Part shown: piece by piece, positions 34,229 to 44,360 of the stretch
How positions within the stretch are numbered: the first letter of the stretch is position 1
Layout of the letters: each line of letters begins with the position of its first letter
NCBI GenBank assembly: GCA_037144355.1
Contig: JBAWWY010000003.1
Span: 1 to 64,000, forward strand
Length of the DNA stretch: 64,000 nucleotides
Source: JBAWWY01 sp037144355
GTDB lineage: Bacteria; Bacillota; Clostridia; Peptostreptococcales; Anaerovoracaceae
Reading direction: 5' to 3'
Made by a program: the position numbers and the translations under genes
Notes under the pieces: model-generated
Seen by the model: only the letters and a program-made list of their open reading frames with translations
The model's database searches: none
Told to the model about the DNA's origin: nothing

Positions 34229-36367
34229 TTAATGTACAAGTGTCAATTTAGCTTCCTGAAGGCTGGGATTCCAGTCAACCTGGCAACCAAGACTTTCTCC
34301 AATGAATCTAAGAGGAAGCATGGTTCTTCCTGGGGGAACAAGCAGGGGTTTAACACTGGTATTGGCAGGATCTATCATCTTTGGAACACCATGTACCATT
34401 GCTATATTATTGCCAATCCATAACTCGATAACGGTGTCTTCAGAGGTTATTGTAACCTTTTGATCCAATGAATTCCAACCTGTAACAGCGCCCAAAGGGT
34501 CAGCTATATACCTTACAGGGAGAAGAAGCCGGTTGTCCCTCATTATTGGACTGGCATCCATTAGTTGACTAATATTATTGACAAGATACTCAGACTGGCC
34601 AAGATAAAGCTTTAGGATGGTTGTACCATCAGGAGTTTTAGGTTCTGTTGCGGCAGGCTCTGGTATTATAGGAGCAGGAGTTACTGGATCTGGAATAATT
34701 GGGGTTGGTATAATTGGCAATGGGAAAGGAGTTATATCTAAAGGTTGAAATAACTTCCAATCATCTGCAATGATTGGAAGGAAATGAAGCCCAGAACCAA
34801 GTAATTTGTAATCAAAATTAATTGCATCATTAGGTAATTCAAGTATTGCTTTAAAGCTTACTCGAGAAACTGGAACTAATGGAAGTTGGGAAACGGCATT
34901 GAATGATTGAGTTGGATAGCCATTCCAAGTTGGGCTTGTCCAGCCAGATTTACCTAATTGATAATATATTTTAAAACTAGCAGATGAACCAGCAAACCAT
35001 TTATTCTTTAAATAGGTTTCATCAGCATATTGGAGGTTAGGAAGGTTTCCATAAAATCTTGCATCGGTTAGCTTTGAGCAATCAGAGAAGGCGCTAGAAC
35101 CCATGATAATTAAACTTGCAGGCAATGTAACACTGGCAAGATTGGATTTGCTGAATGCCCCCCCGCTGATTGTAGTTAGACCACTTGGCAAAGAAACAGT
35201 GGATAAATTACTGCAATTGTAAAAAGTGCTCCGTTCGATGACCTTGACGCCAGAGGGTATTACAATTCCAGTCAAATTTATACAATTCGAAAATGCCCCC
35301 TCATGAATTGCTGTTAAAGTGTTTGGAAGAGATAAATTTTTCAAGCTATAACATTCTTCAAAAGTGTACATCTCAATAGTTTTAAGCCCAAATGGCAAAG
35401 TCAAATTTGAAAGATTTGTACAGCCGCCAAATGCGCTATATCCTATTCCTGTTGAAACGCTTTGGAAATTAACTGTGGTTAGCGCAGTACAAAAGCGAAA
35501 TGCATAATAGCCGACAGAAGTTAAATTCGATGGAATAGTTAAACTCTTAAGCATGCCGCAATGAACAAAAGCATTATTGCCGATTGTGGTGAGGCCTTGG
35601 GGCAATATAAAACTAGTCAAATAATCATTATCGGTAACAGAATTTTCTAAAAGGATTTTGACAGTGGATGGAACGGTGTAACTTGTATCAGTTTTAGCTT
35701 TTGGGTACCTAACCAATGTGGTTTTATCTTTGTTGTAAAGCACTCCATCTTGGCCCGAAAAATATTGATTGGTCGGATCAACGACGAAAGCTGCTACTTC
35801 CTTGCATCCTTCAAAAGTTGTCAATGCAATAGTCGATAGATTTTTTGGGATATTTATACTTTTCAACTTGTTATAACCAAAGGCATATTCACCAATCGAA
35901 ATGAGGCTATCCGGTAGGGTTATTGAACTTAAAGCAAGACAACCTTCAAAAGCGCTAGTTCCAATTGTTTTTAAAGTGCTTGGAAGTTTTACACTAACTA
36001 AATTGGAACTCATTTCAAACGCGCTATCACCCAAGGCTGTGACACCTTCGGGGATGGTTACGGAAAGCATAGTTTTATTAAAAATGAATGAATTGCCGGC
36101 GATAATAGTAACGGGATTGCCCCCCAGTTTCGAAGGTATTACTAGGTTTTCGGCCGTACCAGTATATTTGGTTATAGTTACCTTACCATTTGATGTTGTG
36201 TACTGAAAATCTGGAGAATCGGCGAGAGGTATAAGAATTGGTGTAACTGGTGAAATTAAATTGGGGGAACCAACTATTGAGCTATCTTGAAGAGCTGTTG
36301 ATGTAATCGGGGTTAGAACTAAGATCATGACAAGAAGATATAACGATAATTTGTTCAGGCTTTTCAT
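34229..36367 (-). CDS. Secreted BspA-type leucine-rich-repeat protein with C-terminal copper-amine-oxidase-like domain
   Basis: The 712-residue protein has a signal peptide (~1-30, LSLYLLVMILVLTPITSTA). A series of ~23-residue LRR_5 repeats follows (~80-440; pattern L-T-T-I-xx-x-A-F-xx-C-xx-L-xx-I-x-L-P). Then come a spacer, a proline-rich linker (PLPIIPTPIIPDPVTPAPII) and a C-terminal copper-amine-oxidase N1-type domain (~590-712) that in Firmicutes often sits in surface proteins. No copper chemistry is implied. ATG 36367 is chosen over 36376 because AAGGA is correctly spaced only for the former. Probably adhesive or binding; ligand unknown. Confidence 0.85.
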   Translation of the reverse strand: MKSLNKLSLYLLVMILVLTPITSTALQDSSIVGSPNLISPVTPILIPLADSPDFQYTTSNGKVTITKYTGTAENLVIPSKLGGNPVTIIAGNSFIFNKTMLSVTIPEGVTALGDSAFEMSSNLVSVKLPSTLKTIGTSAFEGCLALSSITLPDSLISIGEYAFGYNKLKSINIPKNLSTIALTTFEGCKEVAAFVVDPTNQYFSGQDGVLYNKDKTTLVRYPKAKTDTSYTVPSTVKILLENSVTDNDYLTSFILPQGLTTIGNNAFVHCGMLKSLTIPSNLTSVGYYAFRFCTALTTVNFQSVSTGIGYSAFGGCTNLSNLTLPFGLKTIEMYTFEECYSLKNLSLPNTLTAIHEGAFSNCINLTGIVIPSGVKVIERSTFYNCSNLSTVSLPSGLTTISGGAFSKSNLASVTLPASLIIMGSSAFSDCSKLTDARFYGNLPNLQYADETYLKNKWFAGSSASFKIYYQLGKSGWTSPTWNGYPTQSFNAVSQLPLVPVSRVSFKAILELPNDAINFDYKLLGSGLHFLPIIADDWKLFQPLDITPFPLPIIPTPIIPDPVTPAPIIPEPAATEPKTPDGTTILKLYLGQSEYLVNNISQLMDASPIMRDNRLLLPVRYIADPLGAVTGWNSLDQKVTITSEDTVIELWIGNNIAMVHGVPKMIDPANTSVKPLLVPPGRTMLPLRFIGESLGCQVDWNPSLQEAKLTLVH

Positions 36368-36619
36368 GCTACTCATTCCTTTCGTATTTTAGCCATGATA
36401 AAGAAAAACGAGCCCTAACTAATTATAGAATCAAATTAATCAATCTTTATGCAACTATTATAATACTTTTATACCTTTTGTAAATTTTTTATTCCCAGTA
36501 AGTGCTTATTTATATTGCCAAAATCATACAAGCTGTGTTATCATAAACATCGTAGCAAAATCATAAAATTCTTTAAAATAAAAAGTATGATTAGCTCAAC
36601 ACTACGATCCCAATACTCT

Positions 36620-36694
<75 letters not shown>

Positions 36695-36701
36695 AGAAGA
36701 G

Positions 36702-36731
36702 CCTGCAACGAAAGCCGTTGCAGGTTTTTTT
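36702..36731 (+). terminator. Terminator of tRNA-Cys
   Basis: Stem CCTGCAACG / CGTTGCAGG with a 5-base loop and seven T. Confidence 0.9.
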
Positions 36732-36940
36732 ATTTATCAATATTGCATAGATATTTTAACAAAAGTGTTAAAATATGCAATTTTTTTTAACAAAACTGGG
36801 GCAGAACTGGGGTGGAATATCATCTTTTATGATATACTTAATCATTTAGTAGAAGGAATATAAAAAACATTTCCCATGTTCCTTGCCACAGACGATGCAC
36901 ACAGAAATAGTTTGCTTATTTAAAAAAAGGAGAGGCTAAA

Positions 36941-37441
36941 ATGGAAATAATAAAAACAAAGAACCCTAATTTTACAATTAGATTCGCAAAACCCGAGGAT
37001 GCGAGTTTAGTCCTAGATTTCATGAGAAAACTCGGGACTTATCAAAAAATGCGGGAGAAGATTACAGCTACAGAGGAAGGAATATCTAAACTTTTGTCAA
37101 ACAAGCAAGGGGAAGCGATTCTTGGAGATTATGATGGTGAAACGGTAGCATTTTGTTTTTTTTATAATGATTCGTCAGCCTTTATTGGACAATCAAGCAT
37201 TTTTATAGATGGCTTTTACGTTGATGAAACTATGCGATTTAAGGGTTTGGGAAAAATCATGCTAGCCTTTTTATCAAAGCTCGCAATCGATAGAGGTTGT
37301 AAAAGATTGGGATTGGGTTGCCTAGACTGGAATGAGCCATCCATTAAATTTTATAAAGAATTGGGAGCTTACAGTGTGGATGCGTTCACTATATATCGAT
37401 TTTCTCCAGATAAGTTAAAGGAAAATGCAGATCAGTTTTAG
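36941..37441 (+). CDS. GNAT-family N-acetyltransferase
   Basis: The 166-residue protein has the GNAT acetyl-CoA fold: an N-terminal TIRFAKPEDASLVLDFM segment, IDGFYVDETMRFKGLGKIML (motif A, near 88-107) and LGCLDWNEPSIKFYKELGA (motif B). Substrate unknown; diamine or aminoglycoside-type acetyltransferases look broadly similar. AAAAGGAG precedes the ATG. Confidence 0.88.
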   Translation: MEIIKTKNPNFTIRFAKPEDASLVLDFMRKLGTYQKMREKITATEEGISKLLSNKQGEAILGDYDGETVAFCFFYNDSSAFIGQSSIFIDGFYVDETMRFKGLGKIMLAFLSKLAIDRGCKRLGLGCLDWNEPSIKFYKELGAYSVDAFTIYRFSPDKLKENADQF

Positions 37442-37478
37442 CAAAGTGAATACACGCTTGTATAAATGGAGGCTTGAA

Positions 37479-38417
37479 ATGGAGTCATGTAATTATCTTT
37501 ACAACTTGAATTATCCCGAATTTGAAAAAGAATTATGTGCACTTGAAGTAAAGTCACTATTTAAAGATTTAATGAACGAGAAAGTTTTCTTTACAAATAT
37601 AAAACTAGACCCTTCAGTGAGCCCGTATTTAAGAAATCGTATTGAGGTTTTATTCAGCCATACGTCCTTTACAGAGCTTGTTGGACTCTTGGATAATGCG
37701 GAGTTACATGCAACGGATTTTATGGTTAGATATGTGAAGTTGTATGATCAGGATCCTCCTTTCCAAATGAGAAGAAGTTATTGCAAACAACTGGGGTCTA
37801 TAATACATGGGGAGCCATTATATATTTCACCTAAAGTAATATTTGGCATTACCTTTTATAAGGAGATGTGGTATTTTGGGATATTAAAGCAAAACGATAT
37901 TACATGGAAAGAACATAAATATAAACCGTATTCATATTCCAGTTCTATCGATAGCAATGTTGCAAAAGCTCTTGTTAATATTGCAGGAAATGGTGATATG
38001 AATAAACGAATTATCGACCCTTGCTGTGGTGTAGGTACTGTTCTTTTGGAAGGAGTATTTTCAGGATACTTCATTAAAGGCTGCGAGATTAACAGAAAAG
38101 TTGCTAGAGCCGCACGTGGAAATTTGAAACACTTCAACTATGACACCCAGGTTATTACGGGAGATATTAAAGATATTGATGAAGTTTTTGATGCCTCCAT
38201 TATTGATTTGCCTTATGGAAATTTCAATAGGACAACACAGGAAGAACTGCAATTCATCCTTAAAAATGCAAAACGAATATCAAAAAAAATAGTCCTTGTT
38301 TCCGCTAAAAATATAACCGAGGAAATACAAAATGAAAATCTATCCATTTTAGAGCAATGTGAAGTTGGGAAGAATGAGAATAGTGATTTCATACGTTATG
38401 TCTGGGTATGTGAGTAA
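37479..38417 (+). CDS. TRM11/UPF0020-like RNA methyltransferase
   Basis: The 312-residue protein has a C-terminal SAM-dependent methyltransferase domain with DPCCGVGTVLLEG (motif I, near 178-190) and DLPYGNF (motif IV, NPPY-like) near 245, as in guanine-N2 tRNA/rRNA methyltransferases of the UPF0020/TRM11 group. The N-terminal half may be a degenerate RNA-binding region. A longer frame starts at 37425, but ATG 37479 has GGAGG at correct spacing. Confidence 0.75.
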   Translation: MESCNYLYNLNYPEFEKELCALEVKSLFKDLMNEKVFFTNIKLDPSVSPYLRNRIEVLFSHTSFTELVGLLDNAELHATDFMVRYVKLYDQDPPFQMRRSYCKQLGSIIHGEPLYISPKVIFGITFYKEMWYFGILKQNDITWKEHKYKPYSYSSSIDSNVAKALVNIAGNGDMNKRIIDPCCGVGTVLLEGVFSGYFIKGCEINRKVARAARGNLKHFNYDTQVITGDIKDIDEVFDASIIDLPYGNFNRTTQEELQFILKNAKRISKKIVLVSAKNITEEIQNENLSILEQCEVGKNENSDFIRYVWVCE

Positions 38418-38549
38418 TTTGGCAAAGGCTTAAAATGAGTGTACTTGACTAGTAAGATTTAAGAATATAACATCTAATTGACAAGGAAACTTCAAGAATA
38501 TATAAATGCAAAAATCGGAATGTATTTAACTACTAAAGAGGTCGCCAAA

Positions 38550-38954
38550 ATGATAAGGAAAATTGGACTTAGACAAGCAGGGCTCATAAGTATTACCACT
38601 TGTATCGCGGCTGTAACTGTTCATATATTGGTCATATTTCGATTAATTCCATATACATGGATTAATGGTGGCCGTTCTGCAACTTATGAAATTGCAAGTC
38701 AGACTTCAATTGGCAGCATTCCATATTTTATTATTGTTATGTTCATAGCCTTGTTAGCAAGCGGGATTATTAATGTTAGGTGGAACCGTGTATTTAAGAA
38801 TAGCTTTTCAATCTTATTATGGTTGCTTGTTGCATATAATTGTCTGGCTTTAATTATGCAATTACTTGGAACTCCATTCGAAAAAATTGTTATGAGTCTG
38901 GTATGTGTTTTTTCAATTATCGCAGGAATACGTTTAGCGATTGAAAAACGTTAA
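38550..38954 (+). CDS. Small polytopic membrane protein of unknown function
   Basis: 134 residues with four hydrophobic helices (~8-30, ~55-75, ~85-105, ~110-128) and basic termini. It is not recognised. GAGG precedes ATG 38550; an in-frame TTG at 38478 and ATG at 38520 would add up to 24 polar residues. Stands alone. Confidence 0.6.
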   Translation: MIRKIGLRQAGLISITTCIAAVTVHILVIFRLIPYTWINGGRSATYEIASQTSIGSIPYFIIVMFIALLASGIINVRWNRVFKNSFSILLWLLVAYNCLALIMQLLGTPFEKIVMSLVCVFSIIAGIRLAIEKR

Positions 38955-39047
38955 TATATATTAAAGCTTCTAAGGCTTTTAATAAGGAATTGATAAATTT
39001 AGAAAGGTAGCTAACTTAAAAAGCGACGAGACATAGGAGGGCATTTC

Positions 39048-40673
39048 ATGGACTTCGATATTGTAGTAGTTGGTGGTGGAATAGCAGGTTTAACATCTGC
39101 GGCTTATCTTTGCAAAGACGGTTATAAAGTGCTTGTCTGTGAAAAGGAAAAGACAACAGGGGGGCTGGTAAACTCCTTTGATTTCAATGGATTTACATTC
39201 GATGGGGGAATAAGAGCCATTGAAAATTCAGGGATTGTGTTACCCATGTTCAAGCAACTTGGCATTGATATTGATTTTGTGAAGAATAATGTCTCAATTG
39301 GAATTGAAAAAAATATCATAAGGCTTGCGTCTAGAGACAGCCTTCTTGATTATCAGAATCTTCTAAATGGAGAATTCCCAGACGATAAAATTGAAATCCA
39401 AGCAATTATCAATGAAGTGAAAAGAGTTATGATCTATATGGACATACTTTACGATATTGACAATCCTATTTTTCTAGATTTGAAAAACAACAAAGAGTAT
39501 CTGTATAAAACAATTTTACCTTGGGTATTCAAATATATAACCACAAGCAAGAAAGTATTTAAACTCACTGAACCTATCGATGAGTATCTTGCAAAATTCA
39601 CAAAGAACACAACACTAATAGACATCATTGCCCAGCATTTTTTCAGAAAAACACCATCGTTTTTTGCGTTAAGCTATTTTAGTCTTTATCTAGACTACCA
39701 ATACCCAAAAGGTGGTACCGGAGTCATGATCGAAAAACTAGAAAAATTCATCCTGAATAATGGCGGAGAAATAAGAACTGATACAAACGTGTCCAAAGTT
39801 GACCCTCAGAATAAAATTATACAGGATCTTTCCGACAATACATATAATTATAAAAAAATGATTTGGACTGCAGACTTGAAGTTTTTATATGAGATTATGG
39901 ATTTAGACAATCTTAAAAATAAAAGCCTCAAACAGAAAGCCATCGCACAAAAGAATGCCGTGTCAGATAAAATCGGAGGCGACTCCATTCTTACAGTATA
40001 TCTGACGCTTGATATGGACAAGAGCTATTTTGAAGATATCTGTAGCGCACATTTATTTTACACACCTAAAAAGAAAGGCCTTTCATACATCGATTTGCAA
40101 AGTTTGATGATAAAAGATAAGAAAGGCTGCCCAGCAGGATTTACGCAGGATAAGGAGGCTTTGATTGATTGGATTCAGAAATATTATGAATTGACAACTT
40201 ATGAAATAGCATGCCCTGTTATGCGGGATGAAAATCTAGCACCAAAAGGCAAAACGGGGCTTATTGTAAGCACACTAATGGACTATAACCTTGTAAAGCA
40301 TATTTCAGAATCTGGCTGGTATGATTCCTTTAAAAAATTCAGTGAGAACACAATCATCGACATTCTAAATAAATCCGTTTTCCCTGGAATCAAGGCTAAG
40401 ATTATTGACCAGTTTTCTTCTACACCTTTGACATTGGAAAGTCGCACTGGTAATTCCCAGGGGGCGATAACAGGTTGGGCGTTTACAAATAGTTCAATAC
40501 CAGTCATTCACAGTATGCCAAAAATCGCTCAGTCAATATTGACTCCACTTCCAGATATATTTCAAGCTGGCCAATGGTCATTTAGCCCATCAGGACTTCC
40601 TATTTCAATTCTTACAGGCAAACTAGCAGCTGATAAAGTTAAAAAGCAATTAAAAAAAAGGGATTTTAAATAG
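39048..40673 (+). CDS. FAD-dependent oxidoreductase (phytoene-desaturase/CrtI-like)
   Basis: The 541-residue protein begins with a dinucleotide-binding fold (IVVVGGGIAGLTSAAYL at ~5-21), then EKEKTTGGLVNSF and FTFDGGIRAIE typical of the CrtI/retinol-saturase group. The C-terminal PDIFQAGQWSFSPSGLPISI is the second FAD-contact segment. No carotenoid genes are nearby, so a carotenoid role is unlikely to be supported; substrate unknown. AGGAGGG precedes the ATG. Confidence 0.82.
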   Translation: MDFDIVVVGGGIAGLTSAAYLCKDGYKVLVCEKEKTTGGLVNSFDFNGFTFDGGIRAIENSGIVLPMFKQLGIDIDFVKNNVSIGIEKNIIRLASRDSLLDYQNLLNGEFPDDKIEIQAIINEVKRVMIYMDILYDIDNPIFLDLKNNKEYLYKTILPWVFKYITTSKKVFKLTEPIDEYLAKFTKNTTLIDIIAQHFFRKTPSFFALSYFSLYLDYQYPKGGTGVMIEKLEKFILNNGGEIRTDTNVSKVDPQNKIIQDLSDNTYNYKKMIWTADLKFLYEIMDLDNLKNKSLKQKAIAQKNAVSDKIGGDSILTVYLTLDMDKSYFEDICSAHLFYTPKKKGLSYIDLQSLMIKDKKGCPAGFTQDKEALIDWIQKYYELTTYEIACPVMRDENLAPKGKTGLIVSTLMDYNLVKHISESGWYDSFKKFSENTIIDILNKSVFPGIKAKIIDQFSSTPLTLESRTGNSQGAITGWAFTNSSIPVIHSMPKIAQSILTPLPDIFQAGQWSFSPSGLPISILTGKLAADKVKKQLKKRDFK

Positions 40674-40699
40674 GGACCCATTCGAATTTATTTGATTAA

Positions 40700-41614
40700 C
40701 TAGAGTCCAGTCATTTTCATTGAAAGAGCCAGAATCCGTTTACCCATTTCTCTATCAAGAGCATGGGCTGCGGGTTTTTCTTCTATTGTCTGGTTGAAAA
40801 AACGTCCACTTATTGAGCTCATTTCAGGAGCAGATGCTAAATAATAGAGCGCATCCCCGGAAATAATGGGGTCTTTTAAAGAATACCATATTACATGGTG
40901 CAAAAAGGCTTTATAAAGCCATCCGTTATTGTTGCCGATGTTTGTTCTGACGTCACCTGGATGCAAAGCATTAATGGTGACTTGCGAGCCTTCAAGTTGG
41001 TCATTAAGCTCCCATACGGTTAAAAGTTGAGCTGTTTTAGAAGCGCCATAGCTTCTAAGACCAGTATAAAAACGTTTCTTCCAGTTCAAATCGTTTGGAT
41101 CAAGGCCGTTGAAACGATGGCCTTCTGAGTTCACCTGAAGGATACGAGATGGCGCACTTTCTTTCATCCGTTCCATCAAGAGCTTGGTAAATAGAAATGA
41201 AGCCAGATGATTGACGCAAAATACAAGTTCAAATCCTGCCGTCGTATAGCGGCGCTTTGTGGAATGAAGCCCGGCGCTATTGATCAATACATCAATCTTG
41301 GGATAGGCCTTTAATATCATATCGGCCGCATTGCGTACGTCGTCTAGTCGGCTGAAGTCTGCAATGATTACATCAACAGGAATGTTCCATTTGGATCGTA
41401 ATTCAGAGCTGATTAATTCTGCTTTCTGTCTGTTGCGACATACCATGACAATATGAGCTCCACCCTGTGCCAGTCGCCTTGAAGCCTCTAGGCCTACACC
41501 AGAGGTGGCACCAACTATCACGCAAACTTTTCCTGACATGGAAGCATTACTTTTCTTCTGGATTGCCTTTCCATTTTTTAAGAATATAAGTTCATCCGGT
41601 ATCTTGAATTCCAT
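40700..41614 (-). CDS. Short-chain dehydrogenase/reductase (retinol-dehydrogenase-like)
   Basis: A 304-residue classical SDR: cofactor motif GATSGVGLEASRRLA near 35, DFSRLDDV near 85, NSAG near 112, catalytic Ser in QVNSEGHRF, and YGASK near 190. NADP preference is suggested by the Arg after the third beta-strand (CRNR). It faces the FAD oxidoreductase convergently and is cotranscribed with the SnoaL-like gene. Substrate unknown. Confidence 0.88.
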   Translation of the reverse strand: MEFKIPDELIFLKNGKAIQKKSNASMSGKVCVIVGATSGVGLEASRRLAQGGAHIVMVCRNRQKAELISSELRSKWNIPVDVIIADFSRLDDVRNAADMILKAYPKIDVLINSAGLHSTKRRYTTAGFELVFCVNHLASFLFTKLLMERMKESAPSRILQVNSEGHRFNGLDPNDLNWKKRFYTGLRSYGASKTAQLLTVWELNDQLEGSQVTINALHPGDVRTNIGNNNGWLYKAFLHHVIWYSLKDPIISGDALYYLASAPEMSSISGRFFNQTIEEKPAAHALDREMGKRILALSMKMTGL

Positions 41615-41628
41615 ATATTTTCACCTCA

Positions 41629-42102
41629 TTAGCCAAAAAATTTACTCATAAACTTTCTATAGGATTTTCCGAATCCCGGAATACCGTTAAAGATATCGCC
41701 CCATAAATCATAATAGTCTCTTTGTCCTATTATTCTCCCGTCTTCATGCAGGGTTAGTTTAGTAGAACCGAAAATGGGGGTACTCGGAGACTTGCGAAAT
41801 GACATGGTCATCTTCCAATCCATAATGATAATGTTGGAATCCTGCACAATAGAATCGATATCCATATGGAGTTCTTTGCATCGTTTTGTCAACCTGTTGC
41901 ACATTGCCACAAAGTTTTCTTTTCCTTCAATTCTTTGAATTGAATCCTGAAAAACAATATCTGGGTGGTAGTAAGGAAAGATATGAGCCCAATCTGGTTT
42001 TCCATTGGTGTTATAAGTATTAGACCAGAGCAGAAGTACTGAGTCCGTGTTGAGATCCAAAAGAGCCATATCGAGATCAGAACTTGATTGTAATTCATCC
42101 AT
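41629..42102 (-). CDS. SnoaL/NTF2-like protein
   Basis: 157 residues with the SnoaL-like cone fold pattern: YYHPDIVFQDSIQRIEGKENFVAMC, then LHEDGRIIGQRDYYDLW. Such proteins are polyketide cyclases, isomerases or binding proteins. ATG 42102 has AGGTGA upstream; the frame extends to 42156 without ribosome-site support. Probably in one operon with the SDR downstream. Confidence 0.75.
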   Translation of the reverse strand: MDELQSSSDLDMALLDLNTDSVLLLWSNTYNTNGKPDWAHIFPYYHPDIVFQDSIQRIEGKENFVAMCNRLTKRCKELHMDIDSIVQDSNIIIMDWKMTMSFRKSPSTPIFGSTKLTLHEDGRIIGQRDYYDLWGDIFNGIPGFGKSYRKFMSKFFG

Positions 42103-42339
42103 TTTATTCACCTGCCTTTGACTATAATAAGATCGATGTAGATAATCTGGAGCCATTGTATATATTATGTATCAATATAAACATTATATCAGATTTGCAA
42201 GCTCATTTCTGAAAGCATTGCAGATTAGTCAATATTTTGGTATAAATATATTAGAGGCAGGTTGTACTAGTTTCGATTAATTTATTTTGGGTAATGTTTG
42301 CATAAGAATCTAAATAAGGTTAACGAAGGAGTGAATACG

Positions 42340-42675
42340 ATGCCAAAAGTATTGCCAAATAATAAACAATGGCTTAGAGGCGGACATCTCAATCAGAAGC
42401 GCCACCTTGACATGACCGATGAAGAGAAGAAAAATATTGTTACTTGCCCTGGTATTAAAGCGGATCATCCTTGCAAAAATCCGGTCTATAGATGTTCTGA
42501 ATGCGGTAATTATGGATGTGATCAGGAAGTAGCAGATAAATGTTCCGCACAAGGTTTTAAAAATGACAAATGCTTAAACTGTGGTTCCGTAGGAACAAGA
42601 ATACCACTAATGAAGGATGAATATGCCCAATATGTTGCAGAATGGGAAGAAGAAGTACCAGTGATAGGCAAGTAA
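42340..42675 (+). CDS. Cysteine-rich, probably zinc-binding small protein
   Basis: 111 residues, not recognised. Eight or more cysteines: CPGIKADHPC, YRCSECGNYGC, KCSAQGF and CLNCGSVG. These look like two zinc-ribbon-type sites. AAGGAG precedes the ATG. Monocistronic, with its own terminator. Confidence 0.65.
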   Translation: MPKVLPNNKQWLRGGHLNQKRHLDMTDEEKKNIVTCPGIKADHPCKNPVYRCSECGNYGCDQEVADKCSAQGFKNDKCLNCGSVGTRIPLMKDEYAQYVAEWEEEVPVIGK

Positions 42676-42713
42676 GATAAACTTATTTGAAACTGAAAAC
42701 TGAATATGATTGT

Positions 42714-42746
42714 GACCACACTTTGATAATAAAGTGTGGTCTTTTT
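42714..42746 (+). terminator. Terminator after the cysteine-rich protein gene
   Basis: Perfect stem GACCACACTTT / AAAGTGTGGTC, 6-base loop, TTTTT. Confidence 0.93.
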
Positions 42747-42838
42747 ATTTACATGTCTAAATTATGTAATATACTTAAATATATTAATTTAGCAAATCGC
42801 TAGTTTTTATTGCAACAATAAATAAAAGGAGACATCTG

Positions 42839-44212
42839 ATGAGCATATACAATCAAATTTTGAATAACTTGACTGAGGAATACATCTTAAAAACAAGAGA
42901 ATCAAAAGCTCTTCATGAAAAAGCAAAAAAATATATGCCTGGCGGAGATACAAGGACTATAACCTTTTTCAAACCATATCCATCATATATTGAATATGGG
43001 AAAGGCTTCAAAATCTGGGATGCAGATGGGAATCGGATAATTGACTTTCAAAACAACTATACTTCACTGATACACGGGCATGCCTACAAGGGAATCGTAG
43101 ATGCAGTTTCAGAGCAGATTGCGAAAGGTTCGGTCTTTTCAGCACCACTGAGGCAACAGACTGAGCTGGCAGAGATTATATGCTCAAGGGTTCCATCAGT
43201 TGAAATGATTAGATTCACCAATTCAGGGACAGAGGCAACAATGCATGCGGTTAGGGCGGCAAGGGCTTATACAGGAAGAACGCGAATAGTGAAAATAGAA
43301 GGTGGATATCATGGCAGCAGCGATATCTTTGAAGCCAGCGTTGAACCTGACCTAGACAAGGTGGGAAGCATGGAAAACCCAAAATCCATTGCTGACAGCA
43401 AAGGTGTTCCTCAGGAAATAATGGATCAGGTAATAATAGTCCCATTCAATAATATTGATGTCGCAAAGAATCTCATAGAGAGAAATTACAAAGATATAGC
43501 AGCTTTTATAATAGAACCTTTACTGGGATCAGCTGGAATGCTTGAACCAAGAAAAGAATATTTGGAATTCATCCGAGAAATAACGATAAAATATGGAATA
43601 ATACTCATATTCGACGAGGTTGTCTCCTTTAGACTGACAACTGGAGGTGCGCAGAAATATAATGGCATTGTTCCTGATATGACTGCCTTTGGCAAGATTA
43701 TTGGGGGAGGTCTTCCCATAGGTGCCTTCGGTGGCAACGGAAAAATCATGAGGATGTACGATCCTGAGGCTAAAACCATGTACCATTCTGGAACTTTCAA
43801 TGGGAATGCCATTTCAATGGCAGCAGGCATAGCGGCTATGAAAGCTTACGGAGAAAATGAAGTTTCCCATATAAATAAACTGGGTGAATTATTCAGAAGT
43901 GAATGCAATAAGGTTTTCAAAGAAGTTGGAATCGATATCTGGGTCAATGGCGTTGGTTCGCTGAATAATATCATATTCAGCAATGGCAAGATTACGGAAT
44001 ATAGGGGAATTGCCAAATCACATGAGGAGTTGAATGTTCTAATGGGTCTTGCGTTGATTAACAAAGGGATATTCATGGCTCCAAGAGGAATGTTTTGCAT
44101 TTCAACTCCAATGACGGAAGTTGAAATATTTAAAGCAGCCGAGGCAATCAAAGAAAGCTTGATTGAAATCTACCCAGCAATTAAAGAGGATGCACCTGAA
44201 CTCACAAGATAA
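42839..44212 (+). CDS. Glutamate-1-semialdehyde aminotransferase-like (HemL family) class-III aminotransferase
   Basis: The 457-residue PLP enzyme resembles GSA aminomutase: KYMPGGDTRT near 33, RFTNSGTEATMHAVRAARA, IEGGYHGSSD, IFDEVVSFR and the Schiff-base lysine in FGKIIGGGLPIGAFGG. The N-terminal part is longer than in HemL. No tetrapyrrole gene is adjacent, so it may act on another amino-aldehyde or beta-amino acid. GGAGAC precedes the ATG. Monocistronic. Confidence 0.78.
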   Translation: MSIYNQILNNLTEEYILKTRESKALHEKAKKYMPGGDTRTITFFKPYPSYIEYGKGFKIWDADGNRIIDFQNNYTSLIHGHAYKGIVDAVSEQIAKGSVFSAPLRQQTELAEIICSRVPSVEMIRFTNSGTEATMHAVRAARAYTGRTRIVKIEGGYHGSSDIFEASVEPDLDKVGSMENPKSIADSKGVPQEIMDQVIIVPFNNIDVAKNLIERNYKDIAAFIIEPLLGSAGMLEPRKEYLEFIREITIKYGIILIFDEVVSFRLTTGGAQKYNGIVPDMTAFGKIIGGGLPIGAFGGNGKIMRMYDPEAKTMYHSGTFNGNAISMAAGIAAMKAYGENEVSHINKLGELFRSECNKVFKEVGIDIWVNGVGSLNNIIFSNGKITEYRGIAKSHEELNVLMGLALINKGIFMAPRGMFCISTPMTEVEIFKAAEAIKESLIEIYPAIKEDAPELTR

Positions 44213-44360
44213 CAAACTTATAAGAATGAATATAAACTGAATACGAATTCGTGCCTTTATCCATGCTTGGACAAACACGTATAATTGCTTTAATTGAAGG
44301 GTTTGGGGTATAATCAATCTGATTGGTATTGTATACGGAATTTTACATGGAGGTTATGAA

